Assembly: GCA_902615835.1 (NCBI GenBank)
Contig: CACMQL010000015.1
Span: 1 to 40,153, forward strand
Reading direction: 5' to 3'
DNA: 40,153 bases
Source: an uncultured Verrucomicrobiota bacterium
GTDB lineage: Bacteria > Verrucomicrobiota > Verrucomicrobiia > Opitutales > Seribacteraceae
The translations under genes were made by a program, and so were the position numbers. Under the pieces are notes generated by a model, which saw only the letters and a program-made list of their open reading frames with translations, was not told the origin of the DNA and searched no databases. Below are positions 19,434-27,386 of the stretch, piece by piece. The stretch's first letter is position 1. Each line of letters starts with the position of its first letter.

Positions 19434-19440
19434 TTCCTTT
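19434..19440 (-). promoter_or_regulatory. Shine-Dalgarno of the 80-aa ORF
   Basis: AAAGGAA on the minus strand lies 9 nt before the ATG at 19425. It is the only textbook ribosome-binding site I found ahead of a gene in this window and it decides the start of this ORF. Confidence 0.65.
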
Positions 19441-19466
19441 CGGTTTATACGCTTCACTCGCAAATT

Positions 19467-19550
19467 GAGCGAGGAGAGCGCTGTTTTCGGTTGTGCCAGG
19501 ACCGCGCATCCCGGAAAAGACCCTGTACCACCGTAGGAGCTCTCGCACTC
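19467..19550 (-). ncRNA. Candidate structured 5' leader RNA upstream of the 80-aa ORF
   Basis: An 84-nt, 62% GC segment (hand count) in AT-rich surroundings. On the minus strand it folds into a long interrupted hairpin with nested stems GAGTG/CGCTC, GAGAGC/GCTCTC, CGGT/ACCG, CAGGG/TCCTG and CCG/CGG, separated by short internal loops. Two pairs are G-U wobbles that become C-A mismatches on the plus strand, so the minus strand is the one that folds. The element ends 41 nt before the start codon. A TATAGT at 19614-19619 could be a -10 box. It matches no riboswitch class I know. Function is unknown; a cis-regulatory leader or small RNA is likely. Confidence 0.45.
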
Positions 19551-19557
19551 GGTTGGT

Positions 19558-19574
19558 AACCCAATGGTTGGGTT
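19558..19574. repeat. Short perfect hairpin next to the structured leader
   Basis: AACCCAA-TGG-TTGGGTT is a 7-bp perfect inverted repeat with a 3-nt loop, 8 nt outside the long hairpin at 19467-19550. There is no T-run on either side, so it is probably part of the same leader structure or an operator rather than a terminator. Confidence 0.45.
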
Positions 19575-19674
19575 GTCTATGGATGCAACAAATGGCGTGG
19601 TTTAAAGAACGAAACTATACTCTGACCTTAGGAGGCTGAATTTGCAACTCTTTCTTGTGTCATAAACCTTGGAT

Positions 19675-20670
19675 TTACCAAGTATTTTCTAGGGTAATTT
19701 TGCCGATTGCATTACCTGTTTCCCAGCATTCATGGGCACGGCCAACCTCTTCGAAGGAAAATCTTTGCTCATGTAATAATGGTTTGATTTTCGCTTGTTC
19801 AACCAAATCACTGATTTTAGTCAAAATTTCTCCATGGCTTTCTCTGCAGGTATTACGAAGAATTGGTAAAAGCATAAATACAACATGCAAGCTAAGGCTC
19901 TTCGTATGTATAGGAGTCAGGTCATGTTCTGAACGAGCAGCAATGGATACAACCGTTCCATGTTCTTTGGCCGCCCGAAATGATTGATCAAGGCATTTAC
20001 CTCCCACGGTATCAAAAACTAGATCATACCCGATTCCACCCGTAAATTTCTCTACATATTCTTGAACTTCAAATTCAGAATAATTGATCACTTCGTCCGC
20101 ACCCAAATCTTGAGCAAGATTAGCTTTTTGGTCGTTGGATACGGTGGAGTGAGTTTCCGCACCCATGACTTTCGCAAGCTGTAGTCCAAAATTTCCAACT
20201 CCACCGGCTCCCGCGTGTACCAAAACTTTTTGACCAGCTTTTATATTTGCCCGGTCAATCAGTGCCTTCCATGAGGTAATACCAACAAGAGGCAGGGATG
20301 CTGCTTCCAGCATCGAAATATTTCCAGGTTTTCTGGCCAAAAGTTTGGCATCAGCCAATGCATATTCAGATAAAACGCCGGGCATTCCCTTGAATCCTCC
20401 AACACACCCGTAGACCTCGTCGCCCACCTTAAACCTCTCAACTCCATTACCAATCTCTGTAACTATTCCGGCCACATCGCCATGAAGCACTCCTGGTAGA
20501 TCAGGACCTATCGCGGCCAACATTCCGCTTCTGATTTTGCAATCGACCGGATTTAGGCTGGATGCACAAACTCTAATTACTACATGCCCATCTACGATTT
20601 CAGGTTCATTAGTTTTAGCAAGAGAAAAATTTCCGGTCGAGCCATGCTCATGAAGAACAATTGCTTTCAT
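19675..20670 (-). CDS. Zinc-independent quinone oxidoreductase-like MDR family protein
   Basis: A 331-residue medium-chain dehydrogenase/reductase. The N-terminal GroES-like domain lacks the catalytic zinc ligands of alcohol dehydrogenases (SSLNPVDCKIRSG is the quinone-reductase pattern). The Rossmann nucleotide-binding motif is AGAGGVGNFGLQLAK near residue 152, followed by GADEVINYS and LVFDTVGG. Such enzymes reduce quinones or alpha,beta-unsaturated carbonyls with NADPH; the natural substrate cannot be told. Its ATG lies 4 nt after the stop of the DUF1501 gene on the same strand, so it is probably read from that operon. Confidence 0.87.
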   Translation of the reverse strand: MKAIVLHEHGSTGNFSLAKTNEPEIVDGHVVIRVCASSLNPVDCKIRSGMLAAIGPDLPGVLHGDVAGIVTEIGNGVERFKVGDEVYGCVGGFKGMPGVLSEYALADAKLLARKPGNISMLEAASLPLVGITSWKALIDRANIKAGQKVLVHAGAGGVGNFGLQLAKVMGAETHSTVSNDQKANLAQDLGADEVINYSEFEVQEYVEKFTGGIGYDLVFDTVGGKCLDQSFRAAKEHGTVVSIAARSEHDLTPIHTKSLSLHVVFMLLPILRNTCRESHGEILTKISDLVEQAKIKPLLHEQRFSFEEVGRAHECWETGNAIGKITLENTW

Positions 20671-20674
20671 TCAG

Positions 20675-22087
20675 CTAAGCAAAAAGTTCGTGCACCACTT
20701 TGCCATGAACATCCGTTAACCTAAAGTCTCTGCCCGAATACCGATAAGTCAGTCTTTCATGATCCAAACCAAGGGCATAAAGAATGGTGGCATGCAAGTC
20801 ATGCATATGAACGCGGTTGTCAACTGCAACCCCACCAATTTCATCAGTTGAGCCGTATGAAATACCCGGTTTAACTCCCCCTCCAGCGAGAAAAACAGTA
20901 AAACCTCTGGGATTATGATCCCGGCCGTCCTTGTTTTGAGAAAAGGGTGTTCTTCCAAATTCTCCCCCCCACCATACAAGGGTATCTTCAAGCAGGCCTC
21001 TCGCCTTGAGATCCTGCAGTAGGCCCGCAACTGGTTTATCCGTTGCTCTTGCATGGTCAGCATGCTTAGGCATATTTCCGTGTTGGTCCCACCTTGGATT
21101 GGCTGATTCATCCGAATAGTTCAGACATACGAACCTAACTCCACGTTCGACCATTCTTCTTGCGAGTAAGCATTGTTTACCAAAATCATCGGTGAGTTTT
21201 TCTTCTATTCCATAAATTGATTTGGTGGCAGCAGTTTCTTTGGACAGATCAGTAAGTTCAGGGGCTTCCATTTGCATTCTCCATGCCAGCTCATAATTGG
21301 AAATTGTTGCCTCAAGATTGTCATCCAGGGATGACTTTGCCTGCACCCGATTCAAACTCTGTAGCAAACCATATCGGTTCACTCTTTGAGCATCGCTCAA
21401 CATGGTGTTATCAATATTTTTGATTTTGGCTCCACTGACACTTCCGGCCCGGCCAATTGCTGTGCCCTGGTGAATGGAGGGTAAAAAGGCATTGTTGTAG
21501 TTTCGTGGACCACCCTTACTTGCAGATGGAGAAATGGTAACAAAGGCAGGCAGGTTTTGATTTTCTGTTCCAAGTCCGTAAGAAACCCAGCTACCCATCG
21601 ATGGACGGACTAGGTTGGTGGCTCCGGTATGCATAAAAAGGGTAGACGGGCCATGAGCTACACCCTCCGTGTGCATAGAATGAATAAATGCCAAATCATC
21701 GACATGCTTGGCTATGTTTGGAAATAAAGAGGATACATGTTGTCCGCACTCACCATATCTATTGAATTCCCAGAGAGGTTTCATCAAAGTTCTTTTGCTT
21801 GCTTTTCCGAAGGTGTTTGTGCGTACTCCAACGAAATCAATCTTCTTTCCATCTTTCGCAAATAATTCTGGTTTGTAGTCAAAAGTGTCCACATGGCTTG
21901 GGCCTCCTGCCATAAAAATAAAAATTACTCTTTTGGCACGCTGAGGAAACAGAGAGGCCTTAGTAACCAGGGAGTTGGAAGACGCTGCCTTTCCATAATG
22001 CATACCAGCTAATGCAAGCCCACCAAACCCACAGGTTGCTGTTTTAAGCATTTCTCTTCGGGTAAGTCTTTGAAGAATTTGTTGCAT
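20675..22087 (-). CDS. DUF1501 family protein, Tat-exported (alkaline phosphatase/sulfatase-like fold)
   Basis: 470 residues. A twin-arginine-type leader (TRREMLK, then a hydrophobic stretch ending near AGMHYGKAAS) predicts folded export. The body has FIFMAGGPSHVDTFDYKPEL early and the WWGGEFGRTPFSQ and GRDHNPRGF segments later, which place it in DUF1501, a relative of the alkaline phosphatase superfamily abundant in Planctomycetes and Verrucomicrobia. The catalytic role of this family is not established. Its start overlaps the stop of the DUF1549/DUF1553 gene by one base (TAATG), the standard pairing for these two families, which suggests a shared complex or pathway in the envelope. Confidence 0.9.
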   Translation of the reverse strand: MQQILQRLTRREMLKTATCGFGGLALAGMHYGKAASSNSLVTKASLFPQRAKRVIFIFMAGGPSHVDTFDYKPELFAKDGKKIDFVGVRTNTFGKASKRTLMKPLWEFNRYGECGQHVSSLFPNIAKHVDDLAFIHSMHTEGVAHGPSTLFMHTGATNLVRPSMGSWVSYGLGTENQNLPAFVTISPSASKGGPRNYNNAFLPSIHQGTAIGRAGSVSGAKIKNIDNTMLSDAQRVNRYGLLQSLNRVQAKSSLDDNLEATISNYELAWRMQMEAPELTDLSKETAATKSIYGIEEKLTDDFGKQCLLARRMVERGVRFVCLNYSDESANPRWDQHGNMPKHADHARATDKPVAGLLQDLKARGLLEDTLVWWGGEFGRTPFSQNKDGRDHNPRGFTVFLAGGGVKPGISYGSTDEIGGVAVDNRVHMHDLHATILYALGLDHERLTYRYSGRDFRLTDVHGKVVHELFA

Positions 22088-24936
22088 TAGTTAAGGTATC
22101 TAAAATCTAAGCATGCCAATAAAGAGTGTACAAGACCTTCCAGGCTCACTTTATGAAATTTTTTTTCGAGAAAAAGAAGGGATGTTTTCATTTCTTCTGC
22201 ATTAGGGAGGCGACCCAAACATTTTAAAAATGCCAAAGTGATTTTTCCGTTTAAATCATTAGTTTCCTTTTTTTCGATGATTTCTGAAACTAAGCGTGCC
22301 TGCTTGATTACAAACTCATTATTCATCATATATAATGCCTGCGTCGGGACTGAGCTTATGTTACGGTTACCAGAAACTAACCCGGGGTTCGGGTAGTCAA
22401 ATACTTCAAAAAGTTCCGAGAGATTATTACGATTAAGTTTTTGAAAGATGAATCTTCTCTTTTCAAGGACAGGATGGTTAGCTGAAATTTGTCCTCCCGC
22501 AAGAAGCATGGCATCTCCTATTGCCTCGGCTTCCAATCGCTTGCGGTTTTGCCTGGAAAAAAGATTGTTTTCTGGATCGATCTTCTGGGCAATGGCAGAT
22601 TCATATGTCGACATCTGATAAGTACTGGATAGGACGATTTTCCGGATAAGTGATTTGGATGACCAATTATTCTCAATTAAATATTTGGCCAAATAATCCA
22701 AAAGTTCGGGATGGGTAGGGCGGTCACCCATTTCCCCAAAGTTATCGGTACTTGCCACAATTCCTCTGCCAAAAAGATGGTGCCAGATACGATTTGCATA
22801 AACTCTTGCAGGTAGTGGATTGTTTGAAGACGCAATCCATTTGGCTAATTGAAGACGACCACTTGAACTGTCCGGAATTTCTGCAACCGATGAAGCTCCT
22901 TTAGGTATTGCCACCTTCAAAAAACCTCTTTCGACAAGGGGACCCAGGTTGCGAATACCTCCCCTCAAATGAATATGCCAGTCGCCTGTCTTTTCTTGTT
23001 CGAGAACTGACATTACCTTTGCAACCTTGGGCGGTTGACTCCTCTTGTGAATTTCAATTTCTCCTTTGAGCTTCTCTACACTTTTTTGGGCATCTGCTAA
23101 TTTTTTTTGGGCGACTAAATCGTGTTCAGTTTCTTTCGGTTTGTCCGAAAAATTTGGAACTCCATATTTATTTTCAATGGCAACCAACCTAATGGCATCG
23201 GCAATGACATAGCCTTCAGTCCCTTCGGTAGTAATCTGAACAACATCCCGTTCGATTGGCTCAAACCTAAACACACCTACTGAAGTAAAGGTGCCTAGTA
23301 TAGCGGGGGGCTTTGTTTGATCGATGTAAATTTTCTGTTCCCCATCGGCATGCATCACCGTGATCGGGGTTTTCTTCGAACGGTTTGAACCATCCGTATA
23401 GGATACCTGAACATCATACTCTCCTCCTTTGGAAATATTGGCTCTGTAAGTGATGGATTTATTACCCTTGCCGGTATTGTTATCATGATGATATCCACTC
23501 CCGACATAGCCTGGCGTATGAGTGGACAATTTCCAATTTCCCTTCTTCATTACGGCCAATTCATCCACCACAATTCCTTCCAATGTGAGAGGATCTAACG
23601 ATCTGGTATTACTGTTTGACTCCTTACCGCCAAGAGCCTTGAATAAATTTACTGCATCTTTGAGCCGCTTTTCTAAGGAAGCTAAAGTTTGGTCGTACTG
23701 TTCGCGTTGTTTCCCAAATTCATCCCGTAGCTCTCTTTCGTGAAAACCAGCCACATTTCCCGGAACCAGACTGTTGGTACTGCGAAAGATCCCTGCCATT
23801 GAGTAGTAATCAGTTATGGAGATTGGATCAAATGGATGGTCATGGCATCGGGCACAATCCATAGTTAGTCCCATAAAGGCTTTTCCAACAGCAGTGAGTT
23901 GCTCATCTACCACCTCCATTCGTAAAAGTTCTTTATCCTGAAGTTCGTAATTATGAGGCCCAAGGGCGAGAAAACCGGTTCCCGTAAGTTTCTCATTGTA
24001 TTCTTCGTCTGTAGAAGAAGGCATCAAATCACCCGCAATTTGTTCGATTATGAATTGATCGAAAGGTTTATCATTATTGAAGCTGTTGATCACATAATCT
24101 CTATATCTATGAGAATTTGGGAAAGGGTTGTTTCTTCCTCCTCCAGTTGTATCTGCATAGCGTGCCACATCCAGCCAGTGCCGACCCCATCTTTCACCGA
24201 AACGGGGAGACTCCAGCAGCTTATTCACTACATTTTCGAAGGATTCCTGAGATGAACTATTTTGATAATCTTTAATATCCTGCGGGGATGGAGGAAGGCC
24301 CGTGAGATCAAAAAAGATCCTGCGAAGCAATGTTGTGGGTTTCGCTTTCTGAGAGGGTTCTAAATCGTGCTCCTCAATCCCTCGCAAGATATAGCGGTCA
24401 ATTTCATCTTGGATCCATTCACCTTTTTGGACAGCTGGCAATAATGGCAGCTTGATTGGTTTGAATGCCCAAAATTTTCTGCCTTCTTTCAGGCTCTTAG
24501 CTTTCAGTCCCCCTACGGCAAAGACTTCCTCCATAGATGAATTTCTCGGGTCTGGTGCTCCCATGGATATCCACTTCTCAAAATCCGCCAACACAGTTTC
24601 GGATAATTTACCAGATGGAGGCATCTGTAATTCATGGTTATCATACTTCAAAGCATTCATCAGAATACTTTCATCTGGTTTTCCGGGATGAATTACCGCA
24701 CCATTTTTCCCACCTCTTACCCAACCGGCCTTGCGATCAAGAAGCAGTCCTGCCTTCAATGACTTTGACTTAGCCGAGTGGCATTCATAGCAACTCATTG
24801 ATAAAACAGGACGAATCTTTTTCTCAAAAAAATCGGTTCTTTGCTCGGCAAGTCCCGCTGATCGGATTAAAAGAAAAACCAACAAAAGATACAATCTTCC
24901 AAATAGGTTTCTTCGATGTGTTTTCTTTAAGAACAT
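22087..24936 (-). CDS. Exported PSCyt1-DUF1549-DUF1553 protein with two CxxCH motifs
   Basis: 949 residues. The signal peptide (about 14-30) is followed by a planctomycete-type cytochrome c domain with CYECH at 49-53. A DUF1549 domain begins near residue 165 (LLRRIFFDLTGLPP) and contains GERWGRHWLDVARYADT and a second CxxCH, CARCH, near residue 361. A middle insertion of about 110 residues (GYHHDNN...GYVIADAIRLV) resembles the golvesin C-terminal-like beta-sandwich. DUF1553 at the C-terminus has ARVYANRIWHHLFGRG and STDNFGEMG. These proteins accompany exported sulfatases or DUF1501 proteins and are thought to work in polymer or sulfated-sugar degradation, possibly by electron transfer; this remains inference. 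It is divergent from the MocA-type gene. Confidence 0.9.
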   Translation of the reverse strand: MFLKKTHRRNLFGRLYLLLVFLLIRSAGLAEQRTDFFEKKIRPVLSMSCYECHSAKSKSLKAGLLLDRKAGWVRGGKNGAVIHPGKPDESILMNALKYDNHELQMPPSGKLSETVLADFEKWISMGAPDPRNSSMEEVFAVGGLKAKSLKEGRKFWAFKPIKLPLLPAVQKGEWIQDEIDRYILRGIEEHDLEPSQKAKPTTLLRRIFFDLTGLPPSPQDIKDYQNSSSQESFENVVNKLLESPRFGERWGRHWLDVARYADTTGGGRNNPFPNSHRYRDYVINSFNNDKPFDQFIIEQIAGDLMPSSTDEEYNEKLTGTGFLALGPHNYELQDKELLRMEVVDEQLTAVGKAFMGLTMDCARCHDHPFDPISITDYYSMAGIFRSTNSLVPGNVAGFHERELRDEFGKQREQYDQTLASLEKRLKDAVNLFKALGGKESNSNTRSLDPLTLEGIVVDELAVMKKGNWKLSTHTPGYVGSGYHHDNNTGKGNKSITYRANISKGGEYDVQVSYTDGSNRSKKTPITVMHADGEQKIYIDQTKPPAILGTFTSVGVFRFEPIERDVVQITTEGTEGYVIADAIRLVAIENKYGVPNFSDKPKETEHDLVAQKKLADAQKSVEKLKGEIEIHKRSQPPKVAKVMSVLEQEKTGDWHIHLRGGIRNLGPLVERGFLKVAIPKGASSVAEIPDSSSGRLQLAKWIASSNNPLPARVYANRIWHHLFGRGIVASTDNFGEMGDRPTHPELLDYLAKYLIENNWSSKSLIRKIVLSSTYQMSTYESAIAQKIDPENNLFSRQNRKRLEAEAIGDAMLLAGGQISANHPVLEKRRFIFQKLNRNNLSELFEVFDYPNPGLVSGNRNISSVPTQALYMMNNEFVIKQARLVSEIIEKKETNDLNGKITLAFLKCLGRLPNAEEMKTSLLFLEKKFHKVSLEGLVHSLLACLDFRYLN

Positions 24937-25058
24937 AGAGTTATGAGCCGATTTGGTAGTTTTAAAACATATTTATTAAATAAACCTCCCAAGTAAAAAA
25001 TAAAAAAAGAGATTCTTTAGATTTGATTTAAGAGACTCTTCTGTGAAAACATCTCAAG

Positions 25059-26393
25059 ATGAGACAAATTAATCTAAATCGTCGCCAATTCCTCAATCAC
25101 TCGGCAAAGGGAGCCACCGCCGGAATTCTTGCCACTTCCACTTTTCCATTCATAACATCTGCTGATGAGAAATCACCTAATGAACGCCTCCAATTTGCTG
25201 CCATTGGGGTAGGGGGGCGTGGAGCAGGTATTGCCAATAGTGCCCGTAGGCTTTCTGATCTCGTCGCCGTTTGCGATCTGGATACCCAGCGGATTGACCG
25301 CGTAAATAAATCCTTGGCTCAGGGAAAAGCGAAAGGCTATCAGGATTATCGAAAGATTTTAGATCGTAAAGATATTGATTTCGTAACCATAGGTACGACC
25401 GATCATTGGCATACGAGAATTGCCATTCAGGCCATGCAGGCAGGTAAGGATGTTTATTGCGAAAAACCGCTCACTCTCACCATTGAGGAAGGAAAACAGA
25501 TTTGTAAGGTCACCAAGGAAACCGGACGAGTATTTCAGGTTGGTACCCAACAAAGAAGCGAAATGGGACAGAAATTCCTCACTGCTATTGGGATTATTCG
25601 TGAAGGAAGAATCGGGAAAATTAAAAAAGTTACCTGTAATATTGGTGGTGCCCCAAGAGGTGGTCCTTTCAAAAAATCAGATCCGCCTTCCAATATCGAC
25701 TGGAACATGTGGCTCGGACAAGCCCCGCTTGTTGATTACATAAAGGAAAGATGCCACTATCAATTCCGTTGGTGGTATGAATACTCGGGTGGAAAAATGA
25801 CCGACTGGGGAGCCCATCATGTAGACATTGCCCAGTGGGCTATGCAACAGGATGGAGTGGGGCAGGGGGTTCTATCCCTCGAACCCATTGTTGGAGAACA
25901 TCCCATTCCTCTCAAAAATGGAATGCCTACCAAAGACAACTACTACAATACTTCCCACAATTTTCATATTAAGTGTATGTTTCCAAAAAAGATGGAGATG
26001 GATATCGTAAGTCAGTCCAAGGAAGGAAACGGTATTCTCTTTGAAGGAAGCAAAGGAAACCTATTTGTTTCCCGTAGTAAACTATCTGGTCAGGCCGTTG
26101 ATGAACTGAGGGAGAGGCCACTTTCAGCCCAAACCGTATTGGATGTCTACAAAGGCAAGAAGACCATCAATCATATGGAAAACTTCTTTGAATGCATGAA
26201 AGACCGCTCTGATCCGATTTCTGATGTCTACACTCATCACAACGCCATGACTACCTGTCACTTGGCCAACATTTCGATAAGACTTGGCAGAAAGCTAAAG
26301 TGGAATCCAAAAAAGGAACAAATTGTTGGAGATGATGAAGCCAATCAATGGCAAGCTCGCGAACAAAGAAAAGGCTTCGAAACATATATTTAA
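25059..26393 (+). CDS. Gfo/Idh/MocA family oxidoreductase, exported
   Basis: 444 residues. The N-terminus has a Tat-like motif (NRRQFLNHS) and a hydrophobic stretch ending near ITSADE. The dinucleotide-binding motif is AAIGVGGRGAG, and the diagnostic CEKPLTL with the catalytic Lys lies near residue 139. The C-terminal sheet domain follows (WWYEYSGGKMTDWGAHHVDIAQWA). Family members oxidise or reduce sugars and related polyols with NAD(P). An exported form with this layout is typical of Verrucomicrobia and Planctomycetes, where the cofactor is thought to be bound tightly. The divergent DUF1501/PSCyt1 operon 122 nt away hints at common control. Confidence 0.9.
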   Translation: MRQINLNRRQFLNHSAKGATAGILATSTFPFITSADEKSPNERLQFAAIGVGGRGAGIANSARRLSDLVAVCDLDTQRIDRVNKSLAQGKAKGYQDYRKILDRKDIDFVTIGTTDHWHTRIAIQAMQAGKDVYCEKPLTLTIEEGKQICKVTKETGRVFQVGTQQRSEMGQKFLTAIGIIREGRIGKIKKVTCNIGGAPRGGPFKKSDPPSNIDWNMWLGQAPLVDYIKERCHYQFRWWYEYSGGKMTDWGAHHVDIAQWAMQQDGVGQGVLSLEPIVGEHPIPLKNGMPTKDNYYNTSHNFHIKCMFPKKMEMDIVSQSKEGNGILFEGSKGNLFVSRSKLSGQAVDELRERPLSAQTVLDVYKGKKTINHMENFFECMKDRSDPISDVYTHHNAMTTCHLANISIRLGRKLKWNPKKEQIVGDDEANQWQAREQRKGFETYI

Positions 26394-26450
26394 TATCTAT
26401 TTAAATAAATCTGACTTGTTCCCGATCTTACATCCAACTGTTCCTCATCA

Positions 26451-26479
26451 TTAAAAGAATGTGCATCAATTTCTTTTAA
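26451..26479. terminator. AT-only hairpin between convergent genes
   Basis: TTAAAAGAA (26451-26459) and TTCTTTTAA (26471-26479) form a 9-bp perfect stem with an 11-nt loop. It lies between the ends of the MocA-type gene and the GH18 pseudogene. With no G-C-rich core it would be weak, but its position suits a two-way transcription end. Confidence 0.3.
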
Positions 26480-26493
26480 AACAGAGCCTTGTT

Positions 26494-27386
26494 TTATTCT
26501 TGAAATCGTTTACCAAACTCTCTGGTTCTCCACTTGGTATCTTTCAGTTGAGCATCCCAAATTGCCAGTCCAACGGACTTGTCTTTTACAACCCACTCGA
26601 GATGCTTCTCAACGGATTTATTCTCCCAATCACTCGCTTGACTGGGTACTCCAAGGAGGAGTTTTGAGGAATAATTTCCCGCGGCGGCTTTAAGAAAATC
26701 ATAGGATCTCCAACCTGCTGACTTCAATCCGGTTTCTGAATAACCCATCACATGAAGGGCATCAATGTATGGAAGCATCATCTTCCACCATCCTTGATTC
26801 GGTGCATTCCATTTGTATGCAAAGCTATCAACGGTTAGCTCCTTTCCCTTGCCTTTAAGGGCAAAAGAAAGTTCCTTAATAAATTCGAAAAAAGCCTTTT
26901 TATCTTCTTGACGCGTTCCTTTCCCCTCAAAATCAATATCAACCCCGTCAAGTTGAAGGCGAACAGTTTCAGAAACTAGGTGGCAATGAATTGTTTTCGA
27001 TGCGTATCAAAGGCATTTTTGGCTAAATCCCAGTTCCAACCGTCTTTGTATCCATTGTAGACACAAAGTAATATCTGTACCTTGTGAGTGTCTCCCCATT
27101 TTCGGAATTGAATAATGGATGCATCATCGATCGGTTGAAAATCACCGACTAACTGAATCTTGCCCTTTTCAGAAGGACGCCAGAACTGAAGACCCAAGTG
27201 AGTAAGTCCATTTTTCATTCCCATACCCCCAAATGTCTCATTTAATCGATACATGCATATGTTAGTAGCGTAAGGAGGTACCCAAGTCATCACACGGGAA
27301 ATTTTAGCCTTTGAATTTTTTACACTCTCTGCCCCTAAGGAAAGAGTCGTCAGGATCAAAAAAAGGAGCTTCAGAATAAACTTTAT
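26494..27386 (-). pseudogene. Glycoside hydrolase family 18-like protein, frameshifted
   Basis: Two reading frames on the minus strand together make one secreted GH18-like (chitinase or endo-N-acetylglucosaminidase fold) protein. Frame 1 ends at a TAG at 26978-26976 after QFIAT. Frame 2 continues from that point as VSETVRLQLDGVDIDFEG, containing the complete DxxDxDxE catalytic motif, and runs to the stop at 26494 with a HVMGY segment typical of the family. Restoring one base before CTA joins them as QFIATLVSETV. The N-terminal signal peptide is in frame with ATA at 27386-27384, immediately after the lpdA stop, where an ATG would be expected; TTG at 27359 is the first common start. Two lesions suggest real decay rather than a read error. 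Confidence 0.7.

Noticed and set aside
19426-19548. N-terminal extension of the 80-aa ORF to 121 codons
   Set aside because: The extension falls within the structured leader and precedes a strong Shine-Dalgarno, so the shorter start fits better.
19467-19574. Integron attC site, T-box, SRP RNA or tmRNA
   Set aside because: The hairpin lacks paired RYYYAAC/GTTRRRY ends, a T-box GGTGG-ACCGCG core, the SRP GGAAG-AGCAG apical loop, and a tmRNA tag frame.
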